Positions 42,844-51,657 of a stretch of 64,000 nt of DNA are shown piece after piece. The stretch is from Acinetobacter tandoii DSM 14970 = CIP 107469 (GTDB taxonomy: Bacteria > Pseudomonadota > Gammaproteobacteria > Pseudomonadales > Moraxellaceae). The stretch is from the NCBI RefSeq assembly GCF_000400735.1, contig NZ_KE007361.1, positions 1 through 64,000 on the forward strand, in the 5' to 3' direction. The translations under genes were made by a program, and so were the position numbers. Each line of letters starts with the position of its first letter. The stretch's first letter is position 1. A model generated the notes under the pieces. The model did no database searches and was not told the DNA's origin. It saw nothing but the letters and a program-made list of their open reading frames with translations.

Positions 42844-43264
42844 AGCGCACCTCGATGCATTGGGATAAAAATGGGTGCATTATTTTAGACAAAATTTGCA
42901 CCAAAACCTATCAAAAAATGTGTTTAGCGCAATAAAAAACACTTTAAATCGTATTATCTCAAGCGCCTCTGTTCCCTTTAGTGTTGTTATTTAAATACAC
43001 ATGTAAAGTATTTATTAATGCCAAAACAATGAGCTCAATTAGATTAATTATTCAATATAATATTTATTATCATATACTTAAAATTATAACACAGGAATTT
43101 TACATTTTAATCTAATTGCTTTTTTCCCCATAAAACCATTTTTTTAATCAAAATTTCACATTAAATTTTCACATTTCTTTCCTAGTATTTTTACACCAAC
43201 AATCACATACTAAAAATATGGTTTTAATTTACTTTCTGATAAAAATGACACAAGAGGGTTGATC
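42844..43264. other. Intergenic promoter region for LysE and ohyA
   Basis: AT-rich and divergent; no gene or clear operator seen. GAGGG at 43255-43259 serves the ATG at 43265. Confidence 0.4.
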
Positions 43265-44878
43265 ATGCCGAATAAAAAAACATTCGACGCTAAACACACA
43301 CATCTCTGGATCGTGGGGGGTGGCATTGCAGGTATGGCAGCAGCAGCCTTTGCCATTCGTGATGCGCAAGTCCCTGCCCAAAACATTCATATACTAGAAG
43401 AATTAAACCTTTCGGGTGGCTCGATGGATGGTGGTCAAACTCCTGAAGCTGCACATGCATGGGTTACACGTGGTGGACGGATGCTGACTGATGAAACCTA
43501 TTTATGTTTATGGGATTTATTTTCGAGTATTCCCTCTTTAGAAAACCCAGACATTTCTGTACGTGAAGAATGTCGTGAGTTTAATGAGCAAGTGAAAACC
43601 CACGCCAATGCACGATTAATTGACGCCAAGCATAATATTTTAGATGCGGAAAAATTAGGTTTAAGTAATTTGCATCGAGCTCAAATGCTACGCTTATTAG
43701 CATCAAAAGAAGAGCGCATTGGCAGCCGCCGTATTGATGAGTTTTTTGATGAATCTTTTTTTCAAAGTAATTTTTGGCGCATGTGGCGAACCACTTTTGC
43801 CTTTCAAAAATGGCATAGCGCAGCTGAATTAAGACGTTACTTCTTACGCTTTATTCAAGAACTGCCTCGCATTCATACTTTGGCTGGGGTAAAAAGAACC
43901 AAATATAATCAATATGATTCGATGATTCTGCCGTTACAGCGTTGGTTAGTTGAACAAGGCGTTGATGTGCGCTTTGGCAATTATGTCACCGATGCTGATT
44001 TTAGTACGGATGAAACCACACAAGAGCGTCGTGCGACCAAACTTTATGTCACATTACCTGAAGGCAAAGAAGAAATAGAGCTAAAGCAACATGATCTTGC
44101 CATTTTTACATTGGGTTCAATCACTGCCGACTCACGTTATGGCAGTAATGATGATGTTCCCGCATTAATTCGAGATCGCCAAGATCATGGTTGGCGTTTA
44201 TGGGAAACGCTTTCCAAAAAAGCACCTGATTTTGGACGCCCTATGAGTTTTTATGGCAATGTAGATGAACACAAGTGGGAGTCATTCACGCTAACCATGA
44301 AAGATGATGTACTGCTTAAACGGATTATTGACTATACAGGCAATCAACCTGGTACAGGTGCGTTAATGACATGGTTTGAATCAGGTTGGCATTTGTCGAT
44401 TGTGGTTCCCGCACAACCCCACTTTGCCAATTTGCCACAAGGGACTTTTACCATATGGGGTTATGGTTTCCAAATAGATCATCAAGGTGACTACATCGCT
44501 AAACCTATGAGCGCATGTACAGGCAAAGAAATTTTGACTGAATTAATTCATCAATTAGGTTTCGAGGACATCTTAGAACACGTACTTGCTAACACTGAGG
44601 TCACAACAGTCATGATGCCGTATGCGTCAGCCCTATTTGCTTGCCGTAAATCTGGAGATCGTCCTTTCGTGATTCCCAAAGGAGCCCAGAATTTTGCATT
44701 CTTGGGGCAATTTGTAGAAATTGAAGATGATGTGGTCTTTACTGTCGAATACTCTGTACGCGGCGCCATGCTTGCGATCTATGAATTTTTCGGCGTAGAA
44801 CGAGACATCCCTGAAATCTATAATGGTTTGCTCGATCCTAAAGTTGGATTAAAGGCTTTAGAAGCGGTTTTCCACTAA
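43265..44878 (+). CDS. ohyA: Oleate hydratase
   Basis: The protein (about 537 residues) has an FAD-binding motif LWIVGGGIAGMAAAAFA near residue 15, LSGGSMDGG, the MWRTTFAFQKWHSAAE region and AYEFFGVERDIPEIYNG-type C-terminus typical of oleate hydratases. It adds water to the double bond of oleic acid to give 10-hydroxystearate, which helps detoxify unsaturated fatty acids. ATG 43265 follows GAGGG by six bases. Transcription ends at a clear terminator (44893-44922). Confidence 0.93.
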   Translation: MPNKKTFDAKHTHLWIVGGGIAGMAAAAFAIRDAQVPAQNIHILEELNLSGGSMDGGQTPEAAHAWVTRGGRMLTDETYLCLWDLFSSIPSLENPDISVREECREFNEQVKTHANARLIDAKHNILDAEKLGLSNLHRAQMLRLLASKEERIGSRRIDEFFDESFFQSNFWRMWRTTFAFQKWHSAAELRRYFLRFIQELPRIHTLAGVKRTKYNQYDSMILPLQRWLVEQGVDVRFGNYVTDADFSTDETTQERRATKLYVTLPEGKEEIELKQHDLAIFTLGSITADSRYGSNDDVPALIRDRQDHGWRLWETLSKKAPDFGRPMSFYGNVDEHKWESFTLTMKDDVLLKRIIDYTGNQPGTGALMTWFESGWHLSIVVPAQPHFANLPQGTFTIWGYGFQIDHQGDYIAKPMSACTGKEILTELIHQLGFEDILEHVLANTEVTTVMMPYASALFACRKSGDRPFVIPKGAQNFAFLGQFVEIEDDVVFTVEYSVRGAMLAIYEFFGVERDIPEIYNGLLDPKVGLKALEAVFH

Positions 44879-44892
44879 TCATTTAGATTAAA

Positions 44893-44922
44893 AAAAAGAG
44901 CGTCTTTCTGATGCTCTTTTTT
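44893..44922 (+). terminator. Intrinsic terminator after ohyA
   Basis: AAAAAGAGC pairs with GCTCTTTTT across an 11-nt loop, followed by more T. Confidence 0.8.
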
Positions 44923-44990
44923 CGTTTCATCTGTTTTGAATCACTCTTGCCTTCTCAAGTTCAGTGAAACTCATCAAGCTACCTATCACA

Positions 44991-45182
44991 CTAAGGTTGC
45001 GAATGATCGACATGAGACCTTTGGTCACGCGCAACCGATTGATAATCATGATCAGCTACAGGCACTCCCCCAATGACCATGGTTCTAACCATCGTTTGAG
45101 GTTTATTCAGCTCATCTTTTGCATCACAAGCTGTGAGCAACCCTGTCAGAATACAGATCAGCATCAAGGATATTTTGTTCAT
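44991..45182 (-). CDS. Small lipoprotein, 63 residues
   Basis: MNKISLMLICILTGLLTACDAK is a lipoprotein signal with a lipid Cys near 19; the mature part of about 44 residues is polar and its family unknown. ATG 45182 is preceded by AGGGG. It is probably a real small envelope protein. Confidence 0.6.
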   Translation of the reverse strand: MNKISLMLICILTGLLTACDAKDELNKPQTMVRTMVIGGVPVADHDYQSVARDQRSHVDHSQP

Positions 45183-45404
45183 CACATCCCCTTTTTTTCT
45201 TTCTTATTGTTTATTCAGCATAGCACTTTTATTTTTCCAGTCCTATTAACTTTGTTACAACTTTTATCCTTCGACATGAGCAGTTTTAAGGTATTTAATT
45301 TCTTTTAAAAATATTAATTATATATAGTAAAAACAATAATATAAGCAAATTAAATTAGAAACCTATAAAGTCACTTACAAAATCTTACAGGACTGAATAT
45401 TTAC

Positions 45405-45424
45405 AACGGACATTTTTGTCCGTT
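45405..45424. promoter_or_regulatory. Palindromic operator of the TetR-MFS-HlyD operon
   Basis: AACGGACA, TTTT, TGTCCGTT is a perfect inverted repeat located 37 bp before the tetR start, the usual form and place of a TetR-family autoregulatory operator. Confidence 0.65.
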
Positions 45425-45461
45425 AAATTATAGTACTCCCAAATCAAATGAAATAATCACC

Positions 45462-46010
45462 ATGACCAGTCGTCAACAGCGTGCTGCACAAAACCGTGAA
45501 GAATTACTCGAAGCCGCGATTCAGGTTTTTCGCACTCATGGGATAAATGCACCGCTACAAATGGTCATTGATGCAGCCAACGTCGGACGAGCAACTTTTT
45601 ATCGTAATTTTGAAGACCGTCGTGCGTTGGCGATTGCACTTATGGAACAAGCTTTGGAACGGCTTGCACTCCGTGCTGAAGCATTTTCTCAGTATGACGA
45701 TGGCTTTATTCGTTTAATTGAAAACCATGTCTACAACTTACCTTATTTAACCGCACTGATGGAATATTGGCGGGTGATTGATCGTGATGATCCCATCATG
45801 GTCGATATTTACGCACGTCGCGATGCAATTTTACAGCCTTTGATTGATCAAGCCATTCAGCACGGCGTGTGTCGCCCCGATTTGACCACAAAAGATTACG
45901 CCATGATTACGGCTATTTTAAGGACTTCATTTCAAGGACTGACTGATAAAGAGCAACAACAACTTGCGCAACGTGCGATTGAGCTACTCCTCAATGGTAT
46001 TCGATCATAA
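45462..46010 (+). CDS. TetR-family repressor
   Basis: The HTH is at residues about 12-55 (ELLEAAIQVFRTHGINAPLQMVIDAANVGRATFYRNFEDR in the usual layout). The rest is a helical ligand-binding domain. It is 12 bp upstream of the MFS gene and a 20-bp palindrome lies before it, so it very likely represses itself and the efflux pair. The inducer is unknown. Confidence 0.92.
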   Translation: MTSRQQRAAQNREELLEAAIQVFRTHGINAPLQMVIDAANVGRATFYRNFEDRRALAIALMEQALERLALRAEAFSQYDDGFIRLIENHVYNLPYLTALMEYWRVIDRDDPIMVDIYARRDAILQPLIDQAIQHGVCRPDLTTKDYAMITAILRTSFQGLTDKEQQQLAQRAIELLLNGIRS

Positions 46011-46022
46011 GGGGCTCCAATC

Positions 46023-47672
46023 ATGACACAGCCCCCACGCCTCCTCGAACCTGCGCCAAACTGGACGCCTGAAGAAAAGCCAACCCTACCTGGTTCCCCA
46101 GCCGTAATTGCTCACTCCAATACCAAACGTATTCTATATTTTTGTATTGGCTTGTTTATCGCACTGTCTGCGAGTCTGAGTAATGGTTTTATTACCGCGA
46201 ATTTGCCCTTAATTCAGGGTGAATATGGACTCACTCCTTCTGAAGTGGCTTGGATTCCTGCTGCTTATGTCATGGCAAACGTCAGTTCTAACTTAATTTT
46301 GTTTAAAGCCCGCCAACAATACGGTTTACGTCTCTTTTCTGAAATTGGCCTACTCATTTTTATTGTGGTTTTGGTTTTACATGTCTTTGTGCATACCTTT
46401 GAAATGGCAGTGTTGGTACGTTTTATTAGCGGCATGGTTGCAGCACCTCTCAGTTCTTTAGGTATGTATTACATTATGCAAGCCTTTAAGCGAGAGGATT
46501 TTGGTCGCAGTATCTATTTGGCTTTAGGTTTTCAACAGCTCGGTATTCCCTTGGCGTGGATCATTTCTCCATACCTCATTGATGTGAATAACTGGAATGT
46601 CCTATACACCTTTGAAATTGGTTTAGCTCTGTGCTGTTTCGCAATGGTGGTGTCTCTTAAATTACCCCGCAGTTTAAGAGTAGCTGTTTTTGAAAAACAG
46701 GACTTTTTCACCTTTGCTCTGCTTGCACCCGGTTTTGCCTTTTTGTGTATCGTGTTAACCCAAGGACCAATCTTGTGGTGGTTTGATGTGAAATGGCTGG
46801 CTTACCTTTTAATTGCAGGATTCAGCCTAATTGTGCTTGGTTTGGTCTATGAGCATTATCGGGTCAATCCACTGATTATGACCCGTTGGCTGGGTACATC
46901 ATCCACGGTGCGTTTTATCATTGGTGCCTTTGCAATTCGCTTCTTAATGTCAGAGCAAAGTTATGCTGCGGTAAGTTTTCTCAAAACCATGGGCATGGGA
47001 CCCGATCAATTTGTTCCGCTCTATATAGTGATCTTTTTAGGCATTGTGTCTGGAACCTTATTTAGTGCGATCACCTTTTCACGTGAACGGATTATTTGGC
47101 ACTTGCTGTTAGCCGAAGTTTTGGTATTGATTGCTTGTGGACTGGATTTCCATCTCACTAGCGATGTTCGTCCTTCCAACTTTTATGGCAGCCAATTTTT
47201 GGTCGGCTTTGCCAGTGGCGTATTTATTGGTCCATTGCTGGTTACAGGAATTTTAAGTGCCATGCAAAAAGGCCCCACCCATATTGTCACGTTTATTGTA
47301 CTTTTTTCAGCAACCCAAACTTTTGGTGGTTTAGTCGGTTCATCCTTTTATTCCACCTATCAACAGGTTCGAACCCAAAACTACCGTGCCGAAATCATTC
47401 AGCAGCTCCCAGAAACCAACCCTTTAATTGCTCAACGAATTTTAATCTATCAGCAAAGCTCACAACGTTACACCCTCGATCAGCAATTAGAACAACAACA
47501 AGCCTTAAAAAACTTAAATCAAGTGGTAACTCGAGAGGCCCAAGTACGTGCCTATAACGATGTGATTAGCTTCAATGGCATTGTCGCCATGCTGCTGTTG
47601 CTATGGGGGACATTCCTGATTGCACGGAATCAATACCAACTGCGGCAACAAGCGAAAATCGGTCAAACCTAA
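46023..47672 (+). CDS. MFS efflux transporter, EmrB-like
   Basis: The 549-residue protein has about 14 hydrophobic helices, with NGFITANLPLIQGEYGLTPSEVAWIPAAYVMAN-type family features in the first helices (quoted loosely by position 55-90). It pairs with the HlyD protein that follows at 33 bp, as in drug efflux systems that use an outer-membrane channel supplied from elsewhere. The substrate is not readable. Confidence 0.9.
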   Translation: MTQPPRLLEPAPNWTPEEKPTLPGSPAVIAHSNTKRILYFCIGLFIALSASLSNGFITANLPLIQGEYGLTPSEVAWIPAAYVMANVSSNLILFKARQQYGLRLFSEIGLLIFIVVLVLHVFVHTFEMAVLVRFISGMVAAPLSSLGMYYIMQAFKREDFGRSIYLALGFQQLGIPLAWIISPYLIDVNNWNVLYTFEIGLALCCFAMVVSLKLPRSLRVAVFEKQDFFTFALLAPGFAFLCIVLTQGPILWWFDVKWLAYLLIAGFSLIVLGLVYEHYRVNPLIMTRWLGTSSTVRFIIGAFAIRFLMSEQSYAAVSFLKTMGMGPDQFVPLYIVIFLGIVSGTLFSAITFSRERIIWHLLLAEVLVLIACGLDFHLTSDVRPSNFYGSQFLVGFASGVFIGPLLVTGILSAMQKGPTHIVTFIVLFSATQTFGGLVGSSFYSTYQQVRTQNYRAEIIQQLPETNPLIAQRILIYQQSSQRYTLDQQLEQQQALKNLNQVVTREAQVRAYNDVISFNGIVAMLLLLWGTFLIARNQYQLRQQAKIGQT

Positions 47673-47705
47673 TGCCACCGCTCCCTATTTATTTGAGAAA
47701 TTGTT

Positions 47706-48863
47706 ATGTCTGATGATCAAAAACCAGTAGCTCCCGCTGAAACAAATGTAACTTCTGAAAATACGCCTGAGACTGAACAGCCAACTGCAACAGCACCCCC
47801 TACGCCTCCATCCAGCAAACTGATTCCAACAGCGAAGCGTACCTTGATTTTGATGTTGTTAGTACTGATCATCGGTATTGGTATTATTTTATGGGCATGG
47901 AAAATTGGACCTTTTGACAGTGCAGTTGAGTCTACTGACAACAGCTACATCAAAGGCAAAACCACGGTGTTATCATCTCAAATTAACGGCTACGTCAAAG
48001 ATGTATTGGTTAGTGATTTTGATCACGTCAAAAAAGGCCAAGTATTGATGCATATTGATGCCACAACTTATGATCAGAAAGTGACGCAGGCGGAAGCTGG
48101 AGTAGATCAAGCTAAAAACAACCTATCCAATCAAAGCCAAAATATTGCACAGCGTAAAGCCGATATTGTCGCAGCAGAAGCTAAAGTCGAACAAGCGCGA
48201 ACAGCCTACCAACTATCATTGGCACAACAACAGCGCTATCAACAGTTAGGAGACTCTGGTGCAGCATCTAAATCAGAACAAGACAAAGCCATTGCAGATA
48301 CGCAAAATAATTTAGCCCTATTACAACAGGCGCAAGCCAATGTCTTGGTGGCAAAAGAAGCGCTCAAAACCGCACAAGTGGCTGAAACAGGTTTGAAGGC
48401 ACAAGTCACAAATGCTGCGGCACAACTGGATCAAGCCCAAACCACCAAAAACTACAGTAGCATTATTGCACCGATGGATGGCCAACTCGGTGAAGTCAAC
48501 CCACGCGTGGGACAATATGTAGCGGCAGGTACACAGTTGCTCTATCTGATTCCACAACAAACTTGGGTCACTGCCAACTTTAAAGAGACTCAAATTGCCA
48601 ACATGAAAATTGGGCAAAAAGCGTGGTTTACGGTAGATGCCCTCAATCATCAAAAATTTACAGGTCATATCGAGCAAATTTCCCCTGCGGCTGGCTCAGA
48701 GTTCAGTGTGCTTAAAGCCGATAATGCTACAGGTAACTTTACCAAAGTGGTACAACGTATTGCAGTACGTATTGCGATTGACCCGAATCAAATGGGTATT
48801 AAAAACCTACGTCCTGGCATGTCCGTAATTAGTTCAGTCGATACCCACTCTGCACAACATTAA
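47706..48863 (+). CDS. HlyD-family membrane fusion protein, EmrA-like
   Basis: A cytoplasmic N-terminus rich in Pro and Thr (1-38) precedes one membrane helix (about 45-65), then the barrel-lipoyl motif STDNSYIKGKTTVLSSQINGYV, a long coiled coil (about 125-240) and the closing lipoyl and barrel parts (SIIAPMDGQLGEVN). It links the MFS pump to an outer-membrane factor. It is the last gene of the tetR operon. Confidence 0.92.
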   Translation: MSDDQKPVAPAETNVTSENTPETEQPTATAPPTPPSSKLIPTAKRTLILMLLVLIIGIGIILWAWKIGPFDSAVESTDNSYIKGKTTVLSSQINGYVKDVLVSDFDHVKKGQVLMHIDATTYDQKVTQAEAGVDQAKNNLSNQSQNIAQRKADIVAAEAKVEQARTAYQLSLAQQQRYQQLGDSGAASKSEQDKAIADTQNNLALLQQAQANVLVAKEALKTAQVAETGLKAQVTNAAAQLDQAQTTKNYSSIIAPMDGQLGEVNPRVGQYVAAGTQLLYLIPQQTWVTANFKETQIANMKIGQKAWFTVDALNHQKFTGHIEQISPAAGSEFSVLKADNATGNFTKVVQRIAVRIAIDPNQMGIKNLRPGMSVISSVDTHSAQH

Positions 48864-48926
48864 TCTTGTGCAGAAAAAATTTATTTTCACTTACACTATG
48901 CTCTAAGCCGAGTTGATAAAAATTCT

Positions 48927-49796
48927 ATGTTTGACCAAATTGCCCAAACTATTCCCTATCAGCAAATTACTGTCGAAGGATTTGAGATCAGCATCAAACG
49001 TTTAGACTTGGTTCATCCACATATTTCAGGTAATAAATTTTTTAAACTCAAATACAACCTGTTAGCGGCACAGCAACAAGGCTATAAAAAACTGCTGACC
49101 TTCGGCGGAGCCTATTCCAACCATATTGCTGCGACTGCCTATGCAGCACAGTTATTTGGATTTGAAAGTCTAGGCATTATTCGAGGTGAAGAGCTAGCCA
49201 GTAAACCCTTAAACTCAACTCTACATACGGCGCAACGATTTGGTATGCAGTTGCAGTTTGTAACGCGAGAAGCCTATCGTCACAAGCAAAGCTCAGCCTA
49301 CTTAGCACAGTTACAACAAGATTACCCTGACTATTATGTGATTCCTGAAGGAGGGACAAATGCCCTTGCCATTCAGGGTTGTACAGAAATTCTCTCTGAT
49401 GAAGATCAACAAAATTACGACCTGATTTGTTGTGCAGTCGGTACAGGAGGAACGATCACGGGGTTAATTGAAGCCAGTCATTCACAACAACAAGTTTTGG
49501 GTTTCTCCGCGCTCAAAGGAGATTTCTTGAGCACAGAAATCAAGCAACTCACCCGAAAACGGAATTGGCAAATTACCGATCAATATTGTTGTGGCGGTTA
49601 TGCCAAAACCACGCCTGAACTACTGCAATTTATTCAAGACTTTGAGCAGCAATATGACATTCCACTGGAACAGATTTACACAGGCAAAATGCTGTTGGGT
49701 TTAACCGATTTAATTCAACAAGGTGCATTTCCACGAGATCATCGCATTTTAGTGATTCATTCTGGCGGGCTTCAAGGTCGTTTAGCCGCTCTTTAG
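48927..49796 (+). CDS. PLP enzyme: ACC deaminase / D-cysteine desulfhydrase family
   Basis: The protein has the fold-type II PLP pattern: GNKFFKLKYN with the likely Schiff-base Lys near 40, GGAYSNHIAATAYAA, PEGGTNALAIQG and CAVGTGGTITG (phosphate cup). Family members break D-cysteine or ACC; most bacterial ones without plant hosts act on D-amino acids. The exact substrate is not decided by sequence alone. Confidence 0.88.
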   Translation: MFDQIAQTIPYQQITVEGFEISIKRLDLVHPHISGNKFFKLKYNLLAAQQQGYKKLLTFGGAYSNHIAATAYAAQLFGFESLGIIRGEELASKPLNSTLHTAQRFGMQLQFVTREAYRHKQSSAYLAQLQQDYPDYYVIPEGGTNALAIQGCTEILSDEDQQNYDLICCAVGTGGTITGLIEASHSQQQVLGFSALKGDFLSTEIKQLTRKRNWQITDQYCCGGYAKTTPELLQFIQDFEQQYDIPLEQIYTGKMLLGLTDLIQQGAFPRDHRILVIHSGGLQGRLAAL

Positions 49797-49860
49797 ATAG
49801 TCCTGAAAAAGCAAAAAAGATGGTCTATAATGCCCTGCTTTATTCTCCCGTGAGTGTGTC

Positions 49861-51060
49861 ATGTCCACAAATCAATATGATGTCTTAGTTTTAGGTGCAG
49901 GTGCATCTGGCTTAATGACAGCCTATATGGCAGCTCAACGCGGACGTAAAGTCGTGGTGGTAGAAAAAGCCAATAAAGTCGGCAAAAAAATTCTCATGTC
50001 GGGTGGTGGTAAATGCAACTTTACCAACCTCTATGTCGAGCCAAGCAACTTTATTTCACATAATCCGCACTTTGTAATTTCAGCCCTGACCCGCTATACC
50101 AATTGGGACTTTATTGGTCTCGTTTGTGAGTACGGCATTGAATATGAAGAACGTAAACATGGTCAACTCTTCACCATCAATGGTGCTAAAGAGATTTTAG
50201 CCATGCTATTGAATGAGTGTGAAAAAACAGGTTTGGTCGATATTAAAACCAACTGTGAAGTGAAGGCTATCACTGCACTTGATGAGCAAGGTTTTCAAAT
50301 TGCCACTACACTGGGTTATTTTGAAGCTGAATCTGTCGTGGTTGCATCGGGTGGCTTGTCCATTCCAACCTTGGGAGGGTCAGGCATTGGTTATGAAATT
50401 GCGAAACAATTTGGTCATCATGTTTATCCGACTCGTGCAGGTTTAGTGCCTTTCACCTTCTCGGACAGCTTTAAAGAAGTAACCACTCGCTTAAGTGGCA
50501 ACGCGGTCGATGCAACTTTATCGAATGATTTAAATTCTTTCACCGAAGCTCTTTTATTTACCCATCGAGGACTCAGTGGGCCAAGCTCGCTACAGCTTTC
50601 AAATTATTGGGATGTGGGACAAAGTTTCAAAATTGACTTTCTACCAAGCGTAGATTTGCAAGATTACTTAAAAGCGAAAAAACAGAGTCAACCTAAAGCC
50701 CTACTGCGTACTTTACTGGGTGAGCATTTCCCTAAAAGCGTGGTGGTTGAACTGCAAAACCTCATTTGGCCTGAACTGGCTGAAACTGCGATTGGCCAAT
50801 TGTCGGATGAAAAACTAGAGCACATTGCAACGCGCTTACATGCATTTGAAGTCAAACCATCAGGGACAGAAGGCTATCGTACCGCAGAGGTCACTTTAGG
50901 CGGTGTAGACACTACTGAGGTTTCATCAAAAACCATGGAAAGTAAAAAGCAAAAAGGCTTATATTTTGTGGGTGAAATACTCGATGTCACAGGACATTTG
51001 GGAGGGTTCAACTTCCAATGGGCATGGTCATCAGCACATGCTGCTTCGCAATATGTTTAA
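49861..51060 (+). CDS. BaiN/HI0933-family FAD oxidoreductase
   Basis: Residues 7-15 are the dinucleotide motif LVLGAGASG, followed by KVGKKILMSGGGKCNFTN, the HI0933 signature, and the C-terminal FAD motif GLYFVGEILDVTGHLGGFNFQWAW. It is 399 residues, typical. The family includes reductases of unsaturated steroid acids, but most members have no known substrate. Confidence 0.92.
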   Translation: MSTNQYDVLVLGAGASGLMTAYMAAQRGRKVVVVEKANKVGKKILMSGGGKCNFTNLYVEPSNFISHNPHFVISALTRYTNWDFIGLVCEYGIEYEERKHGQLFTINGAKEILAMLLNECEKTGLVDIKTNCEVKAITALDEQGFQIATTLGYFEAESVVVASGGLSIPTLGGSGIGYEIAKQFGHHVYPTRAGLVPFTFSDSFKEVTTRLSGNAVDATLSNDLNSFTEALLFTHRGLSGPSSLQLSNYWDVGQSFKIDFLPSVDLQDYLKAKKQSQPKALLRTLLGEHFPKSVVVELQNLIWPELAETAIGQLSDEKLEHIATRLHAFEVKPSGTEGYRTAEVTLGGVDTTEVSSKTMESKKQKGLYFVGEILDVTGHLGGFNFQWAWSSAHAASQYV

Positions 51061-51075
51061 TCTTTCTCAAACAAG

Positions 51076-51109
51076 AACAGGCAACAGATGATTTCTGCTG
51101 CCTGTTTTT
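51076..51109 (+). terminator. Intrinsic terminator after the flavoprotein gene
   Basis: AACAGGCA pairs with TGCCTGTT around an inner imperfect stem, then T-run. Confidence 0.8.
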
Positions 51110-51149
51110 GTTTGACCCAAATTTCAAGTGATAGATGAAATATCAACCT

Positions 51150-51299
51150 TTACTCTAAATAGTCCGTACGCAATAAATACACTTGTTGATTGGTATGCAC
51201 ACGCTCAATCGCTTTTTGCATCCGATCTAAATTCTCTTCTGTATTCGCAACTTTAGTCAATGCATTTAAACGGATTAATAAGAATTTTAACATTGTCAT
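51150..51299 (-). CDS. Small conserved-looking protein, 49 residues
   Basis: The frame MTMLKFLLIRLNALTKVA onward ends LLRTDYLE. It is amphipathic with a basic N-terminus and has a strong AGGAAGG ribosome site. No domain. Coding is likely from the ribosome site and the balanced composition. Confidence 0.6.
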   Translation of the reverse strand: MTMLKFLLIRLNALTKVANTEENLDRMQKAIERVHTNQQVYLLRTDYLE

Positions 51300-51437
51300 T
51301 CCCTTCCTTATCTATTTTTAGTTCTAAATTTAATTCAGAAATATGTCAGCAGTATTAAACTAAATACTAAATGATGCTGAACACTTTCTATCAATAGCAC
51401 AACCAAATTTAAAATGCGACTATTTCAGCATAAAATA

Positions 51438-51596
51438 TTAGGATTCCTGTTTTAAGGGATCCTCTTCTTCAGTGGCATTCGCTTGTGTTGATTGTTGGGC
51501 AAAAATAAATTTATAGGCACTCACTAAAAATCCGAAGGTAATTCCTGCAATAATGATTGGGGCAATAATCGTATTTGGTCTTTTAATTTTCATCAT
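51438..51596 (-). CDS. Small single-span membrane protein, 52 residues
   Basis: The frame starts MMKIKRPN, then a hydrophobic helix (TIIAPIIIAGITFGFLVSAY) and an acidic tail ending EEEDPLKQES. The ribosome site is GAGGAAAA. Probably an inner-membrane small protein of unknown function near the MscS-like channel gene. Confidence 0.6.
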   Translation of the reverse strand: MMKIKRPNTIIAPIIIAGITFGFLVSAYKFIFAQQSTQANATEEEDPLKQES

Positions 51597-51610
51597 TTTT
51601 CCTCATTTAC

Positions 51611-51641
51611 AAGATCGACCCGCCTAAGCATGATCGATCTT
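51611..51641 (-). repeat. Inverted repeat between small membrane gene and MscS-like gene
   Basis: AAGATCGA (51611-51618) pairs with TCGATCTT (51634-51641), 15-nt loop, right after the channel gene stop. No clear U-run, so a terminator role is uncertain. Confidence 0.4.
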
Positions 51642-51657
51642 GCTAACATTAAACACG

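Noticed and set aside
44964..45308. Open frame of 114 codons on the plus strand
   Set aside because: It overlaps the clear lipoprotein on the other strand and has the composition of a shadow frame.
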